A stretch of DNA of 64,000 bases from Qipengyuania flava (GTDB lineage Bacteria; Pseudomonadota; Alphaproteobacteria; Sphingomonadales; Sphingomonadaceae), in assembly GCF_019448255.1 (NCBI RefSeq), contig NZ_CP080410.1, forward strand, positions 1,860,001 through 1,924,000, given 5' to 3'. Both the position numbers and the translations under genes were made by a program. Positions 52,820-62,358 of the stretch are shown one piece after another (the first letter of the stretch is position 1; the number at the start of each line of letters is the position of its first letter). The notes under the pieces were generated by a model, which worked only from the letters and a program-made list of their open reading frames with translations, was not told where the DNA came from and ran no database searches.

Positions 52820-53338
52820 TCAAGCGGCGGGCGCGCCAAATCGACGAATGGCGAGCGCCATCAGAACTCCGCCAAAGGTCGCGATCCACGACAGCATCTT
52901 GATCGGCCGCACCGTCGCGGCGACCGCAGCCATCGCGTCAGAGCCCTTGTCCTGAATGAGCTGGATCAACTGCAGGATCGTTTCCGTGTAATCGGTCACG
53001 AGGAAGACCAGCGCGGATATGGCCACGAGTAGTCCCAGCATGCTGACCGACCCGGTTCCGGCCATGAAGCTGCGCCCTGCACGCCAGCTGCCCCAGCCAT
53101 AGATCCCGATAAAGACCAGATCACCGAGCATGGCCACGATCGCCAGCGTTCGCACCCCGCCCTCGCGCCATTGCGCCTGGATTTCGTCCACCCGCGCTGC
53201 GCTGCCGGCAGCCTGGTGTTCGGCAATGCCAAGCGTAACATCCTCTGGCGCGGTGATCGCCAGGCTGAGCGCGATCACGATGGCAAAGGCAAGGAGGCCC
53301 CAGAGCCAAAGGCGGATGTCGGATTTCTGTGATGTCAT
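52820..53338 (-). CDS. Four-helix membrane protein of unknown function
   Basis: A 172-residue inner-membrane protein with hydrophobic segments at about 10-30, 65-85, 95-115 and 145-165 and a polar loop between the first two. No family is recognised. Its start overlaps the hydrolase stop by four bases (ATGA), so it is the third gene of a transcript with the DsbA-like isomerase and the hydrolase. It has an unusual Gln/Ile loop (LQLIQLIQDKGSDAMAAVAATVRP) on one side. Confidence 0.6.
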   Translation of the reverse strand: MTSQKSDIRLWLWGLLAFAIVIALSLAITAPEDVTLGIAEHQAAGSAARVDEIQAQWREGGVRTLAIVAMLGDLVFIGIYGWGSWRAGRSFMAGTGSVSMLGLLVAISALVFLVTDYTETILQLIQLIQDKGSDAMAAVAATVRPIKMLSWIATFGGVLMALAIRRFGAPAA

Positions 53339-54090
53339 GCAGTCTCCCCCAACCAGGCGGCCATGGCCTTCCCTAGATCCGGCTTGGTCACCGAACTCAT
53401 GTGCGTGCCGGGCACTTCGACGAAATCCGCGCGGGGCAGGAGCCTTGCAAGCTCCTCGGCCGACCCATTGTCCCGGTCCTCATCGCCGCACACGACCAGC
53501 GTCGGCATCATGATGTTATCCAGCAGCGCGAGATCGAGGTCGGGCATGGTGTCGAGCAGCAGGCGCGCCGCGGCCCGGTCCACGCCCTGGGACTTGAGGA
53601 ACTGCATCGAGAAATAGTCCGGATCGCCGCGCGGGATCGCATCGAACTCGTCGATCACGCGGCGGAACTTGGCCGCGCGGCGGTGCCATTCGCCGAGCCC
53701 TGCCGTTCCCATCCCGCCGATGACGAGCCGCTCGGGCTCCAGCACGCCATGCGCCGTTGCATGAAGCGAAGTGCGCGCGCCGAGCGAAAACCCTCCGAGG
53801 TCGTAGCTCTCAAGGCCGAAATGATCGACCAGCGCGGCGACGTCGCGCACCAGCACGTTTGTCGGGTATCGGTCCGGATCATGCGGCGCTTCGCTTTCGC
53901 CATGCACGCGGAAATCGAGCATGAGCACCTCGAGCCCCCGCGCCGCGATTGCCTCGTGATGGCCCCACTTGATCCAGTTCATCTCGGCGCTGGAAAACAG
54001 GCCGTGCAGCAGCACGAAGGGCTTGCCCTCGCCATGCCGGTGCACGGCAAGACGCGTCCCGTCGAAGCTTTCGAAAAACTCGGTCCTCAC
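53335..54090 (-). CDS. Alpha/beta hydrolase
   Basis: A 251-residue hydrolase. FVLLHGLFSSAEMNWIKWGHHEAIA, LMLDFRVHGESEAPHDPDRY, the nucleophile elbow LGGFSLGARTSLHA (Ser in GFSLG), VVCGDEDRDNG (Asp) and VEVPGTHMSSV (His) are all present. The start is the GTG at 54090, which overlaps the upstream stop in GTGA, the usual coupling overlap; the ATG at 54123 would overlap by 37 bases. Substrate unknown. It belongs to a three-gene overlapping set. Confidence 0.85.
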   Translation of the reverse strand: MRTEFFESFDGTRLAVHRHGEGKPFVLLHGLFSSAEMNWIKWGHHEAIAARGLEVLMLDFRVHGESEAPHDPDRYPTNVLVRDVAALVDHFGLESYDLGGFSLGARTSLHATAHGVLEPERLVIGGMGTAGLGEWHRRAAKFRRVIDEFDAIPRGDPDYFSMQFLKSQGVDRAAARLLLDTMPDLDLALLDNIMMPTLVVCGDEDRDNGSAEELARLLPRADFVEVPGTHMSSVTKPDLGKAMAAWLGETA

Positions 54091-54737
54091 CGCTTGGTCA
54101 GGCCCTTTTGCTCCATACGCCATTGGGCCATTGCGATCCGGTCCTGGCCGAAGAAAGGCTCGCCTTCGAACACCAGAGTCGGAACACCCCAATGGCCGGC
54201 GGCTTCGAGGGCCTTTTGGTTTTCCTCGATCTCGGCATCGAGAGCTTCGGCTTCGGAGACCACTTCGGCGTCCATCTCGGCAAGGTCGAGACCCGCTCGT
54301 TCGGCCGCGCCGGCGAGGTGGTCGCCCTCGTGCCAGCCGTCGATCTCGCCCGACCAGATCAGCTTCGAGGCTTCATAGGCGAAGGCAAGGCCCTTCCCGC
54401 GCCGGGTCGCGGCCTGTCCGAGCCGGCCGATGCGATAGATGTAGGGCTGGTCCTCAGCGATCTCGCGCGTGACCATGTTTTGCACCACCGGGTCGGGGCG
54501 CGGCCAGCTCATCGGAATGCCGAGCATCTGCGCCGAGCGCATGGAATCGATAACGATATAGCGCCCGACCGCCGGGTTACCGGTAAACAGGATGTCGGGA
54601 TCGCGAATGGCGATCGGCCAGACGGTGCGCAGGGTGATGTCGAGATCATAGGTCTCGACCATCGTCTTGTACCGCCCCATCGACAGGTAGCTGTAGGGTG
54701 AGCGGAAGCTGAAGAAGAGGTCGGCGGATAGGGTCAT
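54087..54737 (-). CDS. DsbA/HCCA-isomerase family protein
   Basis: A 216-residue thioredoxin-fold protein of the 2-hydroxychromene-2-carboxylate isomerase family, GST kappa related. The N terminus LFFSFRSPYSYLSMG carries the SPYS motif that binds glutathione in these isomerases, and AGHWGVPTLVFEGEPFFGQDRI is the typical C-terminal strand with cis-Pro. In naphthalene-type catabolism it isomerises an aromatic intermediate; no other such genes are near. It overlaps the hydrolase gene. Confidence 0.85.
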   Translation of the reverse strand: MTLSADLFFSFRSPYSYLSMGRYKTMVETYDLDITLRTVWPIAIRDPDILFTGNPAVGRYIVIDSMRSAQMLGIPMSWPRPDPVVQNMVTREIAEDQPYIYRIGRLGQAATRRGKGLAFAYEASKLIWSGEIDGWHEGDHLAGAAERAGLDLAEMDAEVVSEAEALDAEIEENQKALEAAGHWGVPTLVFEGEPFFGQDRIAMAQWRMEQKGLTKR

Positions 54738-54763
54738 GCCGCCTGTTATACGCAGATCGCGGC

Positions 54764-55345
54764 TTAGCGAAAGAAGCAGCTTATCCCGGCCTGAAGCGCT
54801 GTTACGTTTGCCCCGTCCTCGGCAAAGCCGGTGATCGTGCCAAAGGCGCTAGTCGTGTATTCGAACTCGCCCGGGAGCGTCGTGTCGAGTTCGCGCACCT
54901 GCCGTTCGAGCTTGAGGCCTTCGAGCGTGGTCACACCCGGCTGCACGCCATCCGACGTCACCACCGTATCGCCCTCGCGCAGGAACCAGCCACGCAGCTC
55001 GCCGTCCATATAGGCGACCTGCAGCGGGCCGAACTGGCTGAAGTCCATCGGCCCGGCCCCGCATTCCTCGTTGCGTTCGCGGTTCGGTGCCTCGCCAAAG
55101 GCCTCTTCCAGCGCGGCGTCGACCTCGGAGCGCTCCGCACCGAAGCGGAACGGCTCGGCGCCCTTGGGACCAAGGCCGTCCGCATCGACGACCACCAGCG
55201 CCTTGTCGAATCGTTCGATGAGCGGATTGGTCAGGGGCGCTTCGCTCCCTTCAAGGTCACGCGTTTCCAGCGCTTCCCCTTCCGGCTCCTGCGAGCATGC
55301 AAGGAGGAGCAACGGGAGGGCGAGAAGGGAGACGGTGCGCATCAT
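54764..55345 (-). CDS. Lipoprotein of unknown function
   Basis: A 193-residue protein with lipobox LLLLAC (Cys17 from MMRTVSLLALPLLLLACS). The mature part is acidic with two Cys (EECGAGPMDF and GISCFFR at the C terminus). No family is recognised. Its start overlaps the asd stop by four bases (ATGA), so it is translated from the asd transcript, although it has no obvious link to that pathway. The second ATG (55342) is an equal choice. Confidence 0.6.
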   Translation of the reverse strand: MMRTVSLLALPLLLLACSQEPEGEALETRDLEGSEAPLTNPLIERFDKALVVVDADGLGPKGAEPFRFGAERSEVDAALEEAFGEAPNRERNEECGAGPMDFSQFGPLQVAYMDGELRGWFLREGDTVVTSDGVQPGVTTLEGLKLERQVRELDTTLPGEFEYTTSAFGTITGFAEDGANVTALQAGISCFFR

Positions 55346-56367
55346 CCCTTCTTAAGGCACTCGCGGCCCAGGAGTTCCGCGATCTGCACCGCGTTGAGCG
55401 CTGCACCCTTGCGCAAATTGTCCGAGACGCACCACAGGTTGAGGCCGTTTTCGACCGTCGGGTCCTCGCGCACGCGGCTGATGTAGGTTGCGCTGTCGCC
55501 GGCTGCTTCGACCGGCGAGATGTAGCCGCCGTCCTCGCGCTTATCGACCAGCATGCAGCCGGGCGCCTCGCGCAGGATTTCCTGGGCTTGCTCGGCCGAA
55601 AGCTCGTTCTCGAACTCGATGCTGACCGCTTCCGAATGGCCGACGAAGACCGGCACACGCACACAGGTCGCGGTGAGCTTGATCTTGGGGTCGAGGATCT
55701 TCTTGGTTTCGACCACCATCTTCCATTCTTCCTTGGTCGAACCATCGTCGAGGAAGACGTCGATGTGCGGGATGACGTTGAAGGCGATCTGCTTGGTGAA
55801 CTTCACCGGTTCGACCGGATCTCCGACGAAGATGTTGCGGCTCTGCTCGAACAGCTCGTCCATGCCCGCCTTGCCCGCGCCGGAAACCGACTGGTAGGTC
55901 GAAACGACCACGCGCTTGATCTTTGCCGCATCGTGCAACGGCTTCAGCGCCACGACCAGCTGCGCAGTCGAGCAATTCGGGTTGGCGATGATGTTGCGCT
56001 TGGAATACTCGTGGATCGCATCGGGGTTCACTTCCGGCACGATCAGCGGCACATCCGGGTCCATGCGGTAGAGCGAGCTGTTGTCGATCACGACGCAGCC
56101 AGCGGCGGCGGCCTTGGGCGCGTATTCCTTTGCCGGGCCACTCCCGGCCGCGAACAGGGCAATATCCCAGCCGGACCAGTCGAAATGCTCGATGTTGCGG
56201 CATTTCAGCATCTTGCCGGTGTCACCGAATTCGACCTCGGAGCCGTGCGAACGGCTGGATGCGACAGCTGCAATCTCGTCGATCGGGAATTCCCGCTCGG
56301 CCAGCACCATCATCATTTCGCGCCCGACATTCCCGGTCGCGCCGACCACGGCAACACGATAACCCAC
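55342..56367 (-). CDS. asd: Aspartate-semialdehyde dehydrogenase
   Basis: A 341-residue enzyme that reduces aspartyl phosphate to the semialdehyde on the way to lysine, threonine and methionine and to the diaminopimelate of peptidoglycan. VAVVGATGNVGREMMMVL, SSRSHGSEVEFG, NPNCSTAQLV (catalytic Cys), TYQSVSGAGKAGMDEL and VGHSEAVSIEF are visible. The start is the GTG at 56367 with GGAGA eight bases before it; the upstream in-frame ATG at 56430 adds 21 basic residues not seen in the family. Confidence 0.94.
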   Translation of the reverse strand: MGYRVAVVGATGNVGREMMMVLAEREFPIDEIAAVASSRSHGSEVEFGDTGKMLKCRNIEHFDWSGWDIALFAAGSGPAKEYAPKAAAAGCVVIDNSSLYRMDPDVPLIVPEVNPDAIHEYSKRNIIANPNCSTAQLVVALKPLHDAAKIKRVVVSTYQSVSGAGKAGMDELFEQSRNIFVGDPVEPVKFTKQIAFNVIPHIDVFLDDGSTKEEWKMVVETKKILDPKIKLTATCVRVPVFVGHSEAVSIEFENELSAEQAQEILREAPGCMLVDKREDGGYISPVEAAGDSATYISRVREDPTVENGLNLWCVSDNLRKGAALNAVQIAELLGRECLKKG

Positions 56368-56453
56368 TTTGCGTCTCCAATATTCTGTGCGCCGCCGAGA
56401 TAGCGACTGCCGCCGCGCCCGCAAGCGCACATTCGATTGCGCGGCCTAAAGGC

Positions 56454-58751
56454 TCACTCCGCCTCGTTTCCGGGCGGCGTTACGCCATGCCGTTCGAGGA
56501 AGCGGAACACGGTGTTGTATCGGTGCGGGCTGATCTGCGGCCCCGACACGCGGTGCGTATAGCCGGGATAGAGCATCATCTCGAAGGGGACGTTGGCTTC
56601 CTGCATGACCGAGATGATCTCGGTCGCGTTCTCGAACACCACGTTATCGTCGGCCATGCCGTGGATCAGCAGAAGCGGATCGGTGATCGTGGTCGCATCG
56701 GGAATGGCTGACGCGGTCTCATAGGCATCCCCATCGGCCTGCGGCGTGCCCATGTAGCGTTCGGTGTAATGGGTGTCATAAAGCTCCCACTTGGTCACCG
56801 GCGCGCCGCTTATGCCGGCCGCATAGAGCCCCGGATCGGCCTGCAACTGCTTCAATGTCATATAGCCGCCGTAGGACCAGCCATCGATCGCGATCTTGTC
56901 GGGATCGACGAAATCGAGCGTCTTGAGGAATTCCGCCCCTGCCTTCTGGTCGCGAACCTCGACCCCGCCCATCGCGCGGTAGAGCGGCTGCTCGAAGGCC
57001 ACGCCGCGGTTGGCGCTGCCGCGGTTGTCGAGCGCGAACCAGATGTAGCCCTTGTCGACGATTGCCTGCCTCAGGGCGCCGTTCCAGCCCTTGGTCACGA
57101 TCTGCGGACCTGGACCGCTGTAGTGGTAGAAATAGACCGGATAGCGCTTGCCCGGCTCCATCTCGGGCGTGAGCATCTCCCAGTAGAGCGGCGTTCCATC
57201 TTCAGCAGTAATCGTGCCGTATTGCGTGGGCCGGTGGCTGGCGAGGTAGGGGGCGTAGGGATGATCGGCATCCAGCGCGTTCTCCTCGACCCATGCCAAT
57301 CGCTCGCCCTGCTGGTCGGCGATGTAGCTGTGCGGCGGTGTGTCGTCGTTCGAACGGGTGATGACAAGCGTTTGCCCCTTCCCGTCCATCGTTGCCGAAT
57401 GGGTGTAGCCGGTTTCGGTCAGCCGCTGGGGTTTGGCCGCGGGATCGGAGTAATCGAGGCTGTAGATATGCTGCTCGAGCGGGTCCTCCTCGCTCGTGGC
57501 GGTGTAGAACAGGCGCCCGGCATCCTGGTCGACCCCGACCAGCTTGGTCACGACGAATTTGCCGCGCGTCAGCTGGCGCGAGCTCGCCCAGCCGTCGCTT
57601 CCCGAATAGAGGTAAAGGTGCCCGAAGCCGTCCCGCTCGGACCACCAGACAAGGCTGCCATCGTCCAGCAGCTTGTAATCGTCGCCGAGGTTGATCCAGT
57701 AATCCTCTACCGCCGCGCGCTCGGTAAACACCGGTGATACCGCGCCCGTCGCAGGGTCGACCCGGAGCATGTCGAGCACGGTCTGCTCGCGGTTCTGGCG
57801 CTGGACATAAAGCGCGCTGCCATCGGGCGCCCAATCCACCCGCGCAAGGTAGAAATCGGTCGGATCGCCATCGGTATAGACACTGGGGTGCTGGAAGTCG
57901 TCGAGGTTGACCTTGACCCTGTTCGTGCCGTCCGGGTCCATGACGTAAAGCTCGACATCGGCGTTCTCGCTTCCGGCGACCGGATAGCGCTGGTCGAACA
58001 CCCGCGTGCCGGTCGCGCCGATCGCCGCCCGGGTGACGATGCCGACCATGCTCTCATCGAAACGCTGCACGGCAATGCGGCTGTCGTCCGGGCTCCACCA
58101 GTAGCCCGTGAGACGCGCCATCTCTTCCTGCGCGACGAATTCCGCTTCGCCCCAGCGGATGGCTTCGCCTTCCTTCGGCGTAATCGGGTTCGCAGCGGCA
58201 CCCACTTCGCCGACCCACAGCTGGCGATCGCGCACGAAGGACACATAGCGCCCCTCGCTGCTTAGCGCGGGATTGAGCTCGCTTTCTTCCGTATCGGTCA
58301 GGCGAACGACCTCGCCGCCAAGGCGGGCAAGGTATAGGTCCCCGTCGAGCGGGACGAGCACGCCGGTGCCGTCTTCGGTCCATTGATAGGCGATGATGCC
58401 CTTGAGGCTCCCGACGCGCGCGCGCTCGCGCTGCATTTTCTCGTCTTCCGACAACTCGCGGCCCGTGCCCAGCGCTTCGCTGTCCACCAGCATGGTCCAC
58501 TCGCCCGCCTCGCGGTCATAGGCCCACAGGTCATAGCGCTCGCGGTCATCCTCGCGGTTGCGCAGAAGGGTGAGATAGCGGCCATCGGGCGACAGCTTCA
58601 CCTGGCGCGGCGCCGGGCCGTCGAGGTCGGGCGAAGCGAAGACGCGTTCGAAGGTAAGCTCCATGGGCGCGATCTCCTGGGTCTGGGCATGGGAAGGGGC
58701 GGACAGGCCGATGCCAAGGGCAAGCGCGGCGGCAAAGGTCGGGTGACGCAA
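56454..58751 (-). CDS. Dipeptidyl peptidase IV-like S9 peptidase
   Basis: A 765-residue periplasmic prolyl-type peptidase. The signal peptide is MRHPTFAAALALGIGLSAPSHAQ. The N-terminal beta-propeller has EFVAQEEMARLTGYWWSPDD, the DPP4 Glu-pair region. The catalytic triad in the hydrolase domain is Ser626 (GWSYGGYM), Asp701 (HGMADDNVV) and His733 (YPGYTHRVSG). It removes X-Pro/Ala dipeptides from peptide N termini. The start is a TTG at 58751, preceded by GAGGAG; no ATG gives a signal peptide. Like the M2 peptidase, it processes external peptides. Confidence 0.9.
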   Translation of the reverse strand: MRHPTFAAALALGIGLSAPSHAQTQEIAPMELTFERVFASPDLDGPAPRQVKLSPDGRYLTLLRNREDDRERYDLWAYDREAGEWTMLVDSEALGTGRELSEDEKMQRERARVGSLKGIIAYQWTEDGTGVLVPLDGDLYLARLGGEVVRLTDTEESELNPALSSEGRYVSFVRDRQLWVGEVGAAANPITPKEGEAIRWGEAEFVAQEEMARLTGYWWSPDDSRIAVQRFDESMVGIVTRAAIGATGTRVFDQRYPVAGSENADVELYVMDPDGTNRVKVNLDDFQHPSVYTDGDPTDFYLARVDWAPDGSALYVQRQNREQTVLDMLRVDPATGAVSPVFTERAAVEDYWINLGDDYKLLDDGSLVWWSERDGFGHLYLYSGSDGWASSRQLTRGKFVVTKLVGVDQDAGRLFYTATSEEDPLEQHIYSLDYSDPAAKPQRLTETGYTHSATMDGKGQTLVITRSNDDTPPHSYIADQQGERLAWVEENALDADHPYAPYLASHRPTQYGTITAEDGTPLYWEMLTPEMEPGKRYPVYFYHYSGPGPQIVTKGWNGALRQAIVDKGYIWFALDNRGSANRGVAFEQPLYRAMGGVEVRDQKAGAEFLKTLDFVDPDKIAIDGWSYGGYMTLKQLQADPGLYAAGISGAPVTKWELYDTHYTERYMGTPQADGDAYETASAIPDATTITDPLLLIHGMADDNVVFENATEIISVMQEANVPFEMMLYPGYTHRVSGPQISPHRYNTVFRFLERHGVTPPGNEAE

Positions 58752-58971
58752 AAATCTCTCCTCACATTCTCGGCGCGAGTGATGGAGAAGGCAGCGCGCG
58801 AGCGCAAGGGCGCGCGAACATGCTGAATTTCTAGTTAAGCGCGTGTGTTGAAATCCGGCTAAGACATGGGCGCGAAAAGGGCCTCGACCCCGGGCGGCCA
58901 CTTCCGGCTCACAGGCCAAGCGGGGTTGTTCGAAAGCGCGCCATGTCCGGTGCGCTTCACGATCCCCACGA

Positions 58972-59009
58972 AAAAGGGCGGCTTCCCGGATGTCCGGGAG
59001 GCCGCCCTT
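58972..59009 (-). terminator. Intrinsic terminator after rplS
   Basis: On the minus strand AAGGGCGGCCTCCCGG pairs with CCGGGAAGCCGCCCTT over a 4-base loop with one mismatch and continues into a T run. It ends the ribosomal operon and lies upstream of the DPP4-like gene. Confidence 0.85.
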
Positions 59010-59043
59010 AATTCTCTCGCGAAGAGAAACGCGGGTCGTGCGC

Positions 59044-59409
59044 TTACTTCGGTGCGTTGACCTTGCGCTCGGCAATACGAGCGCGCTTACCGGTACGGCC
59101 ACGCAGGTAGTAGAGCTTGGCGCGACGCACCACGCCGCGGCGGACCACGGTGATGCTGTCGACGATCGGCGAGTAAAGCGGGAACACACGTTCCACGCCT
59201 TCACCGAAGCTCATCTTGCGCACGGTGAAATTGCTGCCCATGCCGCGGTTCGAGCGGGCAATGACAACGCCTTCGAAATTCTGGATACGCTCACGGGTGC
59301 CTTCGACAACCTTCACGCCAACGCGCACGGTGTCACCGGCGCGGAATTCGGGAATGTCCTTCCCGAGGTTCTCGATCGCTTCCGCTTCGAGCTGCTGAAT
59401 CAGGTTCAT
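59044..59409 (-). CDS. rplS: 50S ribosomal protein L19
   Basis: A 121-residue protein at the 30S-50S interface. [54 protein letters not shown] and [37 protein letters not shown] match L19 along its length. It lies 12 bases after trmD and ends the operon, with a strong terminator after it. Confidence 0.97.
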   Translation of the reverse strand: MNLIQQLEAEAIENLGKDIPEFRAGDTVRVGVKVVEGTRERIQNFEGVVIARSNRGMGSNFTVRKMSFGEGVERVFPLYSPIVDSITVVRRGVVRRAKLYYLRGRTGKRARIAERKVNAPK

Positions 59410-59421
59410 GAACCTAAGTCC

Positions 59422-60147
59422 TTAGTCTTTTCGCCGCGCGCCAGAGGCAGGCTGGTCCCGATCGCCACTGTAGCGATCCCAAAGGTCCGGCCTGCGTAAC
59501 CGTGTATCGTCTTCGCTCCTTGCCTTGCGCCAAGCAGCGATTTTCGCATGATCCCCCGATCGCAGCACTTCAGGGATCGTGCGCCCTTCCCATTCCTGAG
59601 GTCGGGTATATTGCGGGTATTCCAGGAGACCGTCCTCGAACGATTCCTCATGCCCGCTTGTGGGCGCGCCCATTACTCCGGGAAGCAGCCGAATGCAAGC
59701 GTCGAGAATCGCGATCGCGGCGGTCTCTCCGCCCGACAGGACGATGTCGGCAAGGCTGACCTGCTCGATCTGCGGGTACTGATCGAAAATCCGTTCGTCG
59801 AAGCCCTCGAACCGGCCGCACAGGATGGCAACGCCGGGGCCTGCCGCGATCTCACGGATACGGGCCTGCGTGATCGGTTTCCCGCGCGGGGTCATGGCGA
59901 GGATCGGCCTGCCCTCGCCTACGCTTTCGATGGCAGGACCAAGCACATCGGGCTTGAGCACCATGCCCGCGCCGCCGCCTGCCGGCGTATCATCGACCGT
60001 GCGGTGCTTGTCCCTAGCGAATTCGCGGATCTGGACGGTCTCGCACGACCAGTCGCCCCGCTCGAGCGCGCGGCCTGCGAGCGACACGCCCAGCGGCCCG
60101 GGAAACATCTCGGGATAGAGGGTCAGGATGGTGGCGGCGAAACTCAT
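59422..60147 (-). CDS. trmD: tRNA (guanine37-N1)-methyltransferase
   Basis: A 241-residue SPOUT methyltransferase that methylates G37 of t[47 protein letters not shown], and the SAM-binding trefoil knot region [32 protein letters not shown] and [14 protein letters not shown] are diagnostic. The start is the ATG at 60147; seven upstream residues are not conserved. In most bacteria it directly follows rimM, but here four accessory genes lie between. Confidence 0.96.
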   Translation of the reverse strand: MSFAATILTLYPEMFPGPLGVSLAGRALERGDWSCETVQIREFARDKHRTVDDTPAGGGAGMVLKPDVLGPAIESVGEGRPILAMTPRGKPITQARIREIAAGPGVAILCGRFEGFDERIFDQYPQIEQVSLADIVLSGGETAAIAILDACIRLLPGVMGAPTSGHEESFEDGLLEYPQYTRPQEWEGRTIPEVLRSGDHAKIAAWRKARSEDDTRLRRPDLWDRYSGDRDQPASGARRKD

Positions 60148-60195
60148 GGACCGCGCCCTTAGCGGCACATCCGCCGCAGCGCCATCCCGGGCAGT

Positions 60196-60495
60196 TTAGC
60201 GCGAGAGAAGCTTGCGATCCTTGGCGTCCGCGGTCGGAACGACCTTGCCGACCGCGCTCGAGGTCACCACGCCCAGCACCACGAGCCCGCCAGCCGCGAA
60301 CAGGTCCATGCCCTGAAGCACCACGCTGTCGGCACCGCCGAGCCGGGTCGCAAGAACGGCCGCGAGCGGGGCCGCGCCGGAAAACAGATGGCGCATCTTG
60401 GGGCCAATGGTCGGCGAGACCTTTGCAATGGTCATGCTGAGGCCTGCGGCCATCGCCCCGTAGCTGCCGATCAGGAAGGCTGCACTATCGATCAT
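60196..60495 (-). CDS. Small membrane protein in the rimM-trmD interval
   Basis: A 99-residue protein with two or three hydrophobic segments (AAFLIGSYGAMAAGLSMTIA, SGAAPLAAVLATRL, LFAAGGLVVLGVVTSSAV) and a basic C terminus. No family recognised. The ATG at 60495 overlaps the nitrilase stop by 11 bases, which places it in the same transcript. A longer frame from 60546 starts inside the nitrilase gene and is not favoured. Confidence 0.55.
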   Translation of the reverse strand: MIDSAAFLIGSYGAMAAGLSMTIAKVSPTIGPKMRHLFSGAAPLAAVLATRLGGADSVVLQGMDLFAAGGLVVLGVVTSSAVGKVVPTADAKDRKLLSR

Positions 60496-61447
60496 TCCAC
60501 TCCACCCCGCTCTTCGCGCGCGTGTCCACGCGTAGCTCGAATACATCAGGCCGCGAATAATGGCCGTCGGTGTCGAGGGAAGCCAAGCCTTCCTCTATCT
60601 CGGTAAGATCGAGCTCTGCGAACAGCGTTTCCTCGCCCTCGCCCGCCTGCGCGATGATGCGCGCATCGGGTGCAATGATAAGCGAGCCCCCGCGGTTGAG
60701 CGTTTCCGCCTCGATAGCGTCGAGCAGCTCGCGCGCTGCAGCGCTTTCGCCTCCGCCGGCACGCTCCAGACCGTCGAAAAGATCGTGCTTCGCCTGCACC
60801 AGTCCTGCCGCCAGCACGAAGCAACGGCCTTCCATCGCATAGTGGCGGCTGGCGAGCGCGTATTCCTCGCGCACGGTAGGCCAGCAAGCGACATGCACGC
60901 TCTCGCCGAGGTTGTGCATCGCGGCGCGCGCCAAGGGCATCCAGTGCTCCCAGCAGATCAGGCTGCCGACGCTGCCCCATTCGGCCTCATGAACGCCGAG
61001 CGTCGAGCCATCGCCGCGCATCCAGACCAGCCGCTCGCCATGCGTGGGCACCAGCTTGCGGTGGTCGAGCACCGGCAGGCCGGGCCGGAAAGTCATCTGG
61101 TTGTTGTAGAGGCTCGACCGCATCCGCTCATGCGCGCCGATGCTGATCACCGCGCCGGTCGCGTCGCACAATTCCTGCAAAGGCAGGAGGCGCTCGTCAT
61201 TTGCGACAACTGCATGTTCCAGCAGGATGCGATGCAGCGCCTTGGTGCCCGGGTGATCCCACAGCGCCGCGCCGGGCGCCTCGTCGAGCCACAGCGGGTA
61301 GCCGCCGAGGAAGGTCTCTCCAAAGGCGACAAGCTTTGCCCCGCCTTCGATTGCCTCGCGGGCAAGGCGCACGGCCTTGTCGATACCATTGCCAATGGCG
61401 AGCGGGATGGGAGCGGCCTGGACGATAGCGACGGGAAGCGTGGTCAT
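60485..61447 (-). CDS. Nitrilase/carbon-nitrogen hydrolase
   Basis: A 320-residue enzyme of the nitrilase branch. The Glu-Lys-Cys triad is complete: Glu44 (AFGETFLGGYP), Lys131 (DHRKLVPTHGERLVW) and Cys165 (SLICWEHWMPL). The WEHW and PTHGER forms are those of nitrile- or cyanide-hydrolysing members rather than amidases. It would convert a nitrile to a carboxylic acid. The substrate is unknown. It lies inside the rimM-trmD interval, with an overlapping small membrane gene after it. Confidence 0.9.
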   Translation of the reverse strand: MTTLPVAIVQAAPIPLAIGNGIDKAVRLAREAIEGGAKLVAFGETFLGGYPLWLDEAPGAALWDHPGTKALHRILLEHAVVANDERLLPLQELCDATGAVISIGAHERMRSSLYNNQMTFRPGLPVLDHRKLVPTHGERLVWMRGDGSTLGVHEAEWGSVGSLICWEHWMPLARAAMHNLGESVHVACWPTVREEYALASRHYAMEGRCFVLAAGLVQAKHDLFDGLERAGGGESAAARELLDAIEAETLNRGGSLIIAPDARIIAQAGEGEETLFAELDLTEIEEGLASLDTDGHYSRPDVFELRVDTRAKSGVEWNDR

Positions 61448-61515
61448 GGGACCAAGCGGTTAGCGCGCGATGTGCGGGTTGGCCATCCCGCGCAGGTTTG
61501 GCGCTAGGGAGGTCT

Positions 61516-62358
61516 TTAGCCGCAGCCCCCGCAGCCACCACCGCAGCCGCCGTCTCCGCCCCCGGAATCGCCGCCATCATCGCTCGAAAAGCCGCTGTCG
61601 CTGCTGGTCGCAGCCTGGCGCATGGCGTGGAGCTCCGAATAGGGCGTGCCGGCAAGGATAGCCGTACCGAACAGCGCCACGCCGAAGCCCATCTCCGGTC
61701 CGGTGGGCGCGGTCTTGAGGCGTTTGCTCGCCGCCTTCCCTTCCGCCACGGCAGCCAGCCCACCGCGGGTGCGCGGATCGAGCTTTACCAGCCGGATGAA
61801 GCCAAACACGGCGGCGGCCACCATCACTGCGGTGAGGTAGCCGACGGGCTCCCCTTCCGCGACGCCGGCCGAGCGGCGATACCAGCCGACGGCGAGCACC
61901 GCGACATAGGGCAGGACCGAGACAAGGCGCAACTGATTGCGCTCGCCCTTGTCGAGGAGGAGGCCGCCGCGGACCAGCCGTTCCTCGATGTCCTCAATGT
62001 AAGGCGATACGGTCTTGTGCGCTTCGGTCAGGCCGAAATCGCCCGGTTTGCGCAGCAGGTCCTTTTCGAGCGCGTTTTCCGCTCCCTCTTGCCGCACCAC
62101 GCGCATCTTGCGCTCGCCCGCCGCGGCAATCGCATCGATGCCGAACAACTGCGCGAGCGCGGCTTCGGTCACGCGGCGCGGGCCGCCGACGAGATAGGCC
62201 ATGTCGTAGCGATCGGTCACTCGGCGGTTCGAACCGTCGGACCGCAGGAAGCCCGGCAGCCAGACTCCGGCCACGATCGTTGCAACCAGCAGGAGCGCAT
62301 AGAAGGCGAGGAAATCGCCGCCCGTGTAGGTGGAAAAGCCTTCGATCACCGTACCCAA
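61516..62358 (-). CDS. TIGR04222-type membrane protein with Gly/Cys-rich tail
   Basis: A 280-residue protein. It begins with a membrane helix (FLAFYALLLVATIVAGVWLPGFL), has a globular region (YDMAYLVGGPRRVTEAALAQLF), two more helices (~145-185) and ends with a Ser/Asp/Gly tract and repeated GGCGGGCGGCG. That layout matches TIGR04222 proteins, which have no known function. Tails like this can bind metal or be modified. It overlaps the neighbouring glycine-rich-domain protein gene by 13 bases. Confidence 0.78.
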   Translation of the reverse strand: MGTVIEGFSTYTGGDFLAFYALLLVATIVAGVWLPGFLRSDGSNRRVTDRYDMAYLVGGPRRVTEAALAQLFGIDAIAAAGERKMRVVRQEGAENALEKDLLRKPGDFGLTEAHKTVSPYIEDIEERLVRGGLLLDKGERNQLRLVSVLPYVAVLAVGWYRRSAGVAEGEPVGYLTAVMVAAAVFGFIRLVKLDPRTRGGLAAVAEGKAASKRLKTAPTGPEMGFGVALFGTAILAGTPYSELHAMRQAATSSDSGFSSDDGGDSGGGDGGCGGGCGGCG

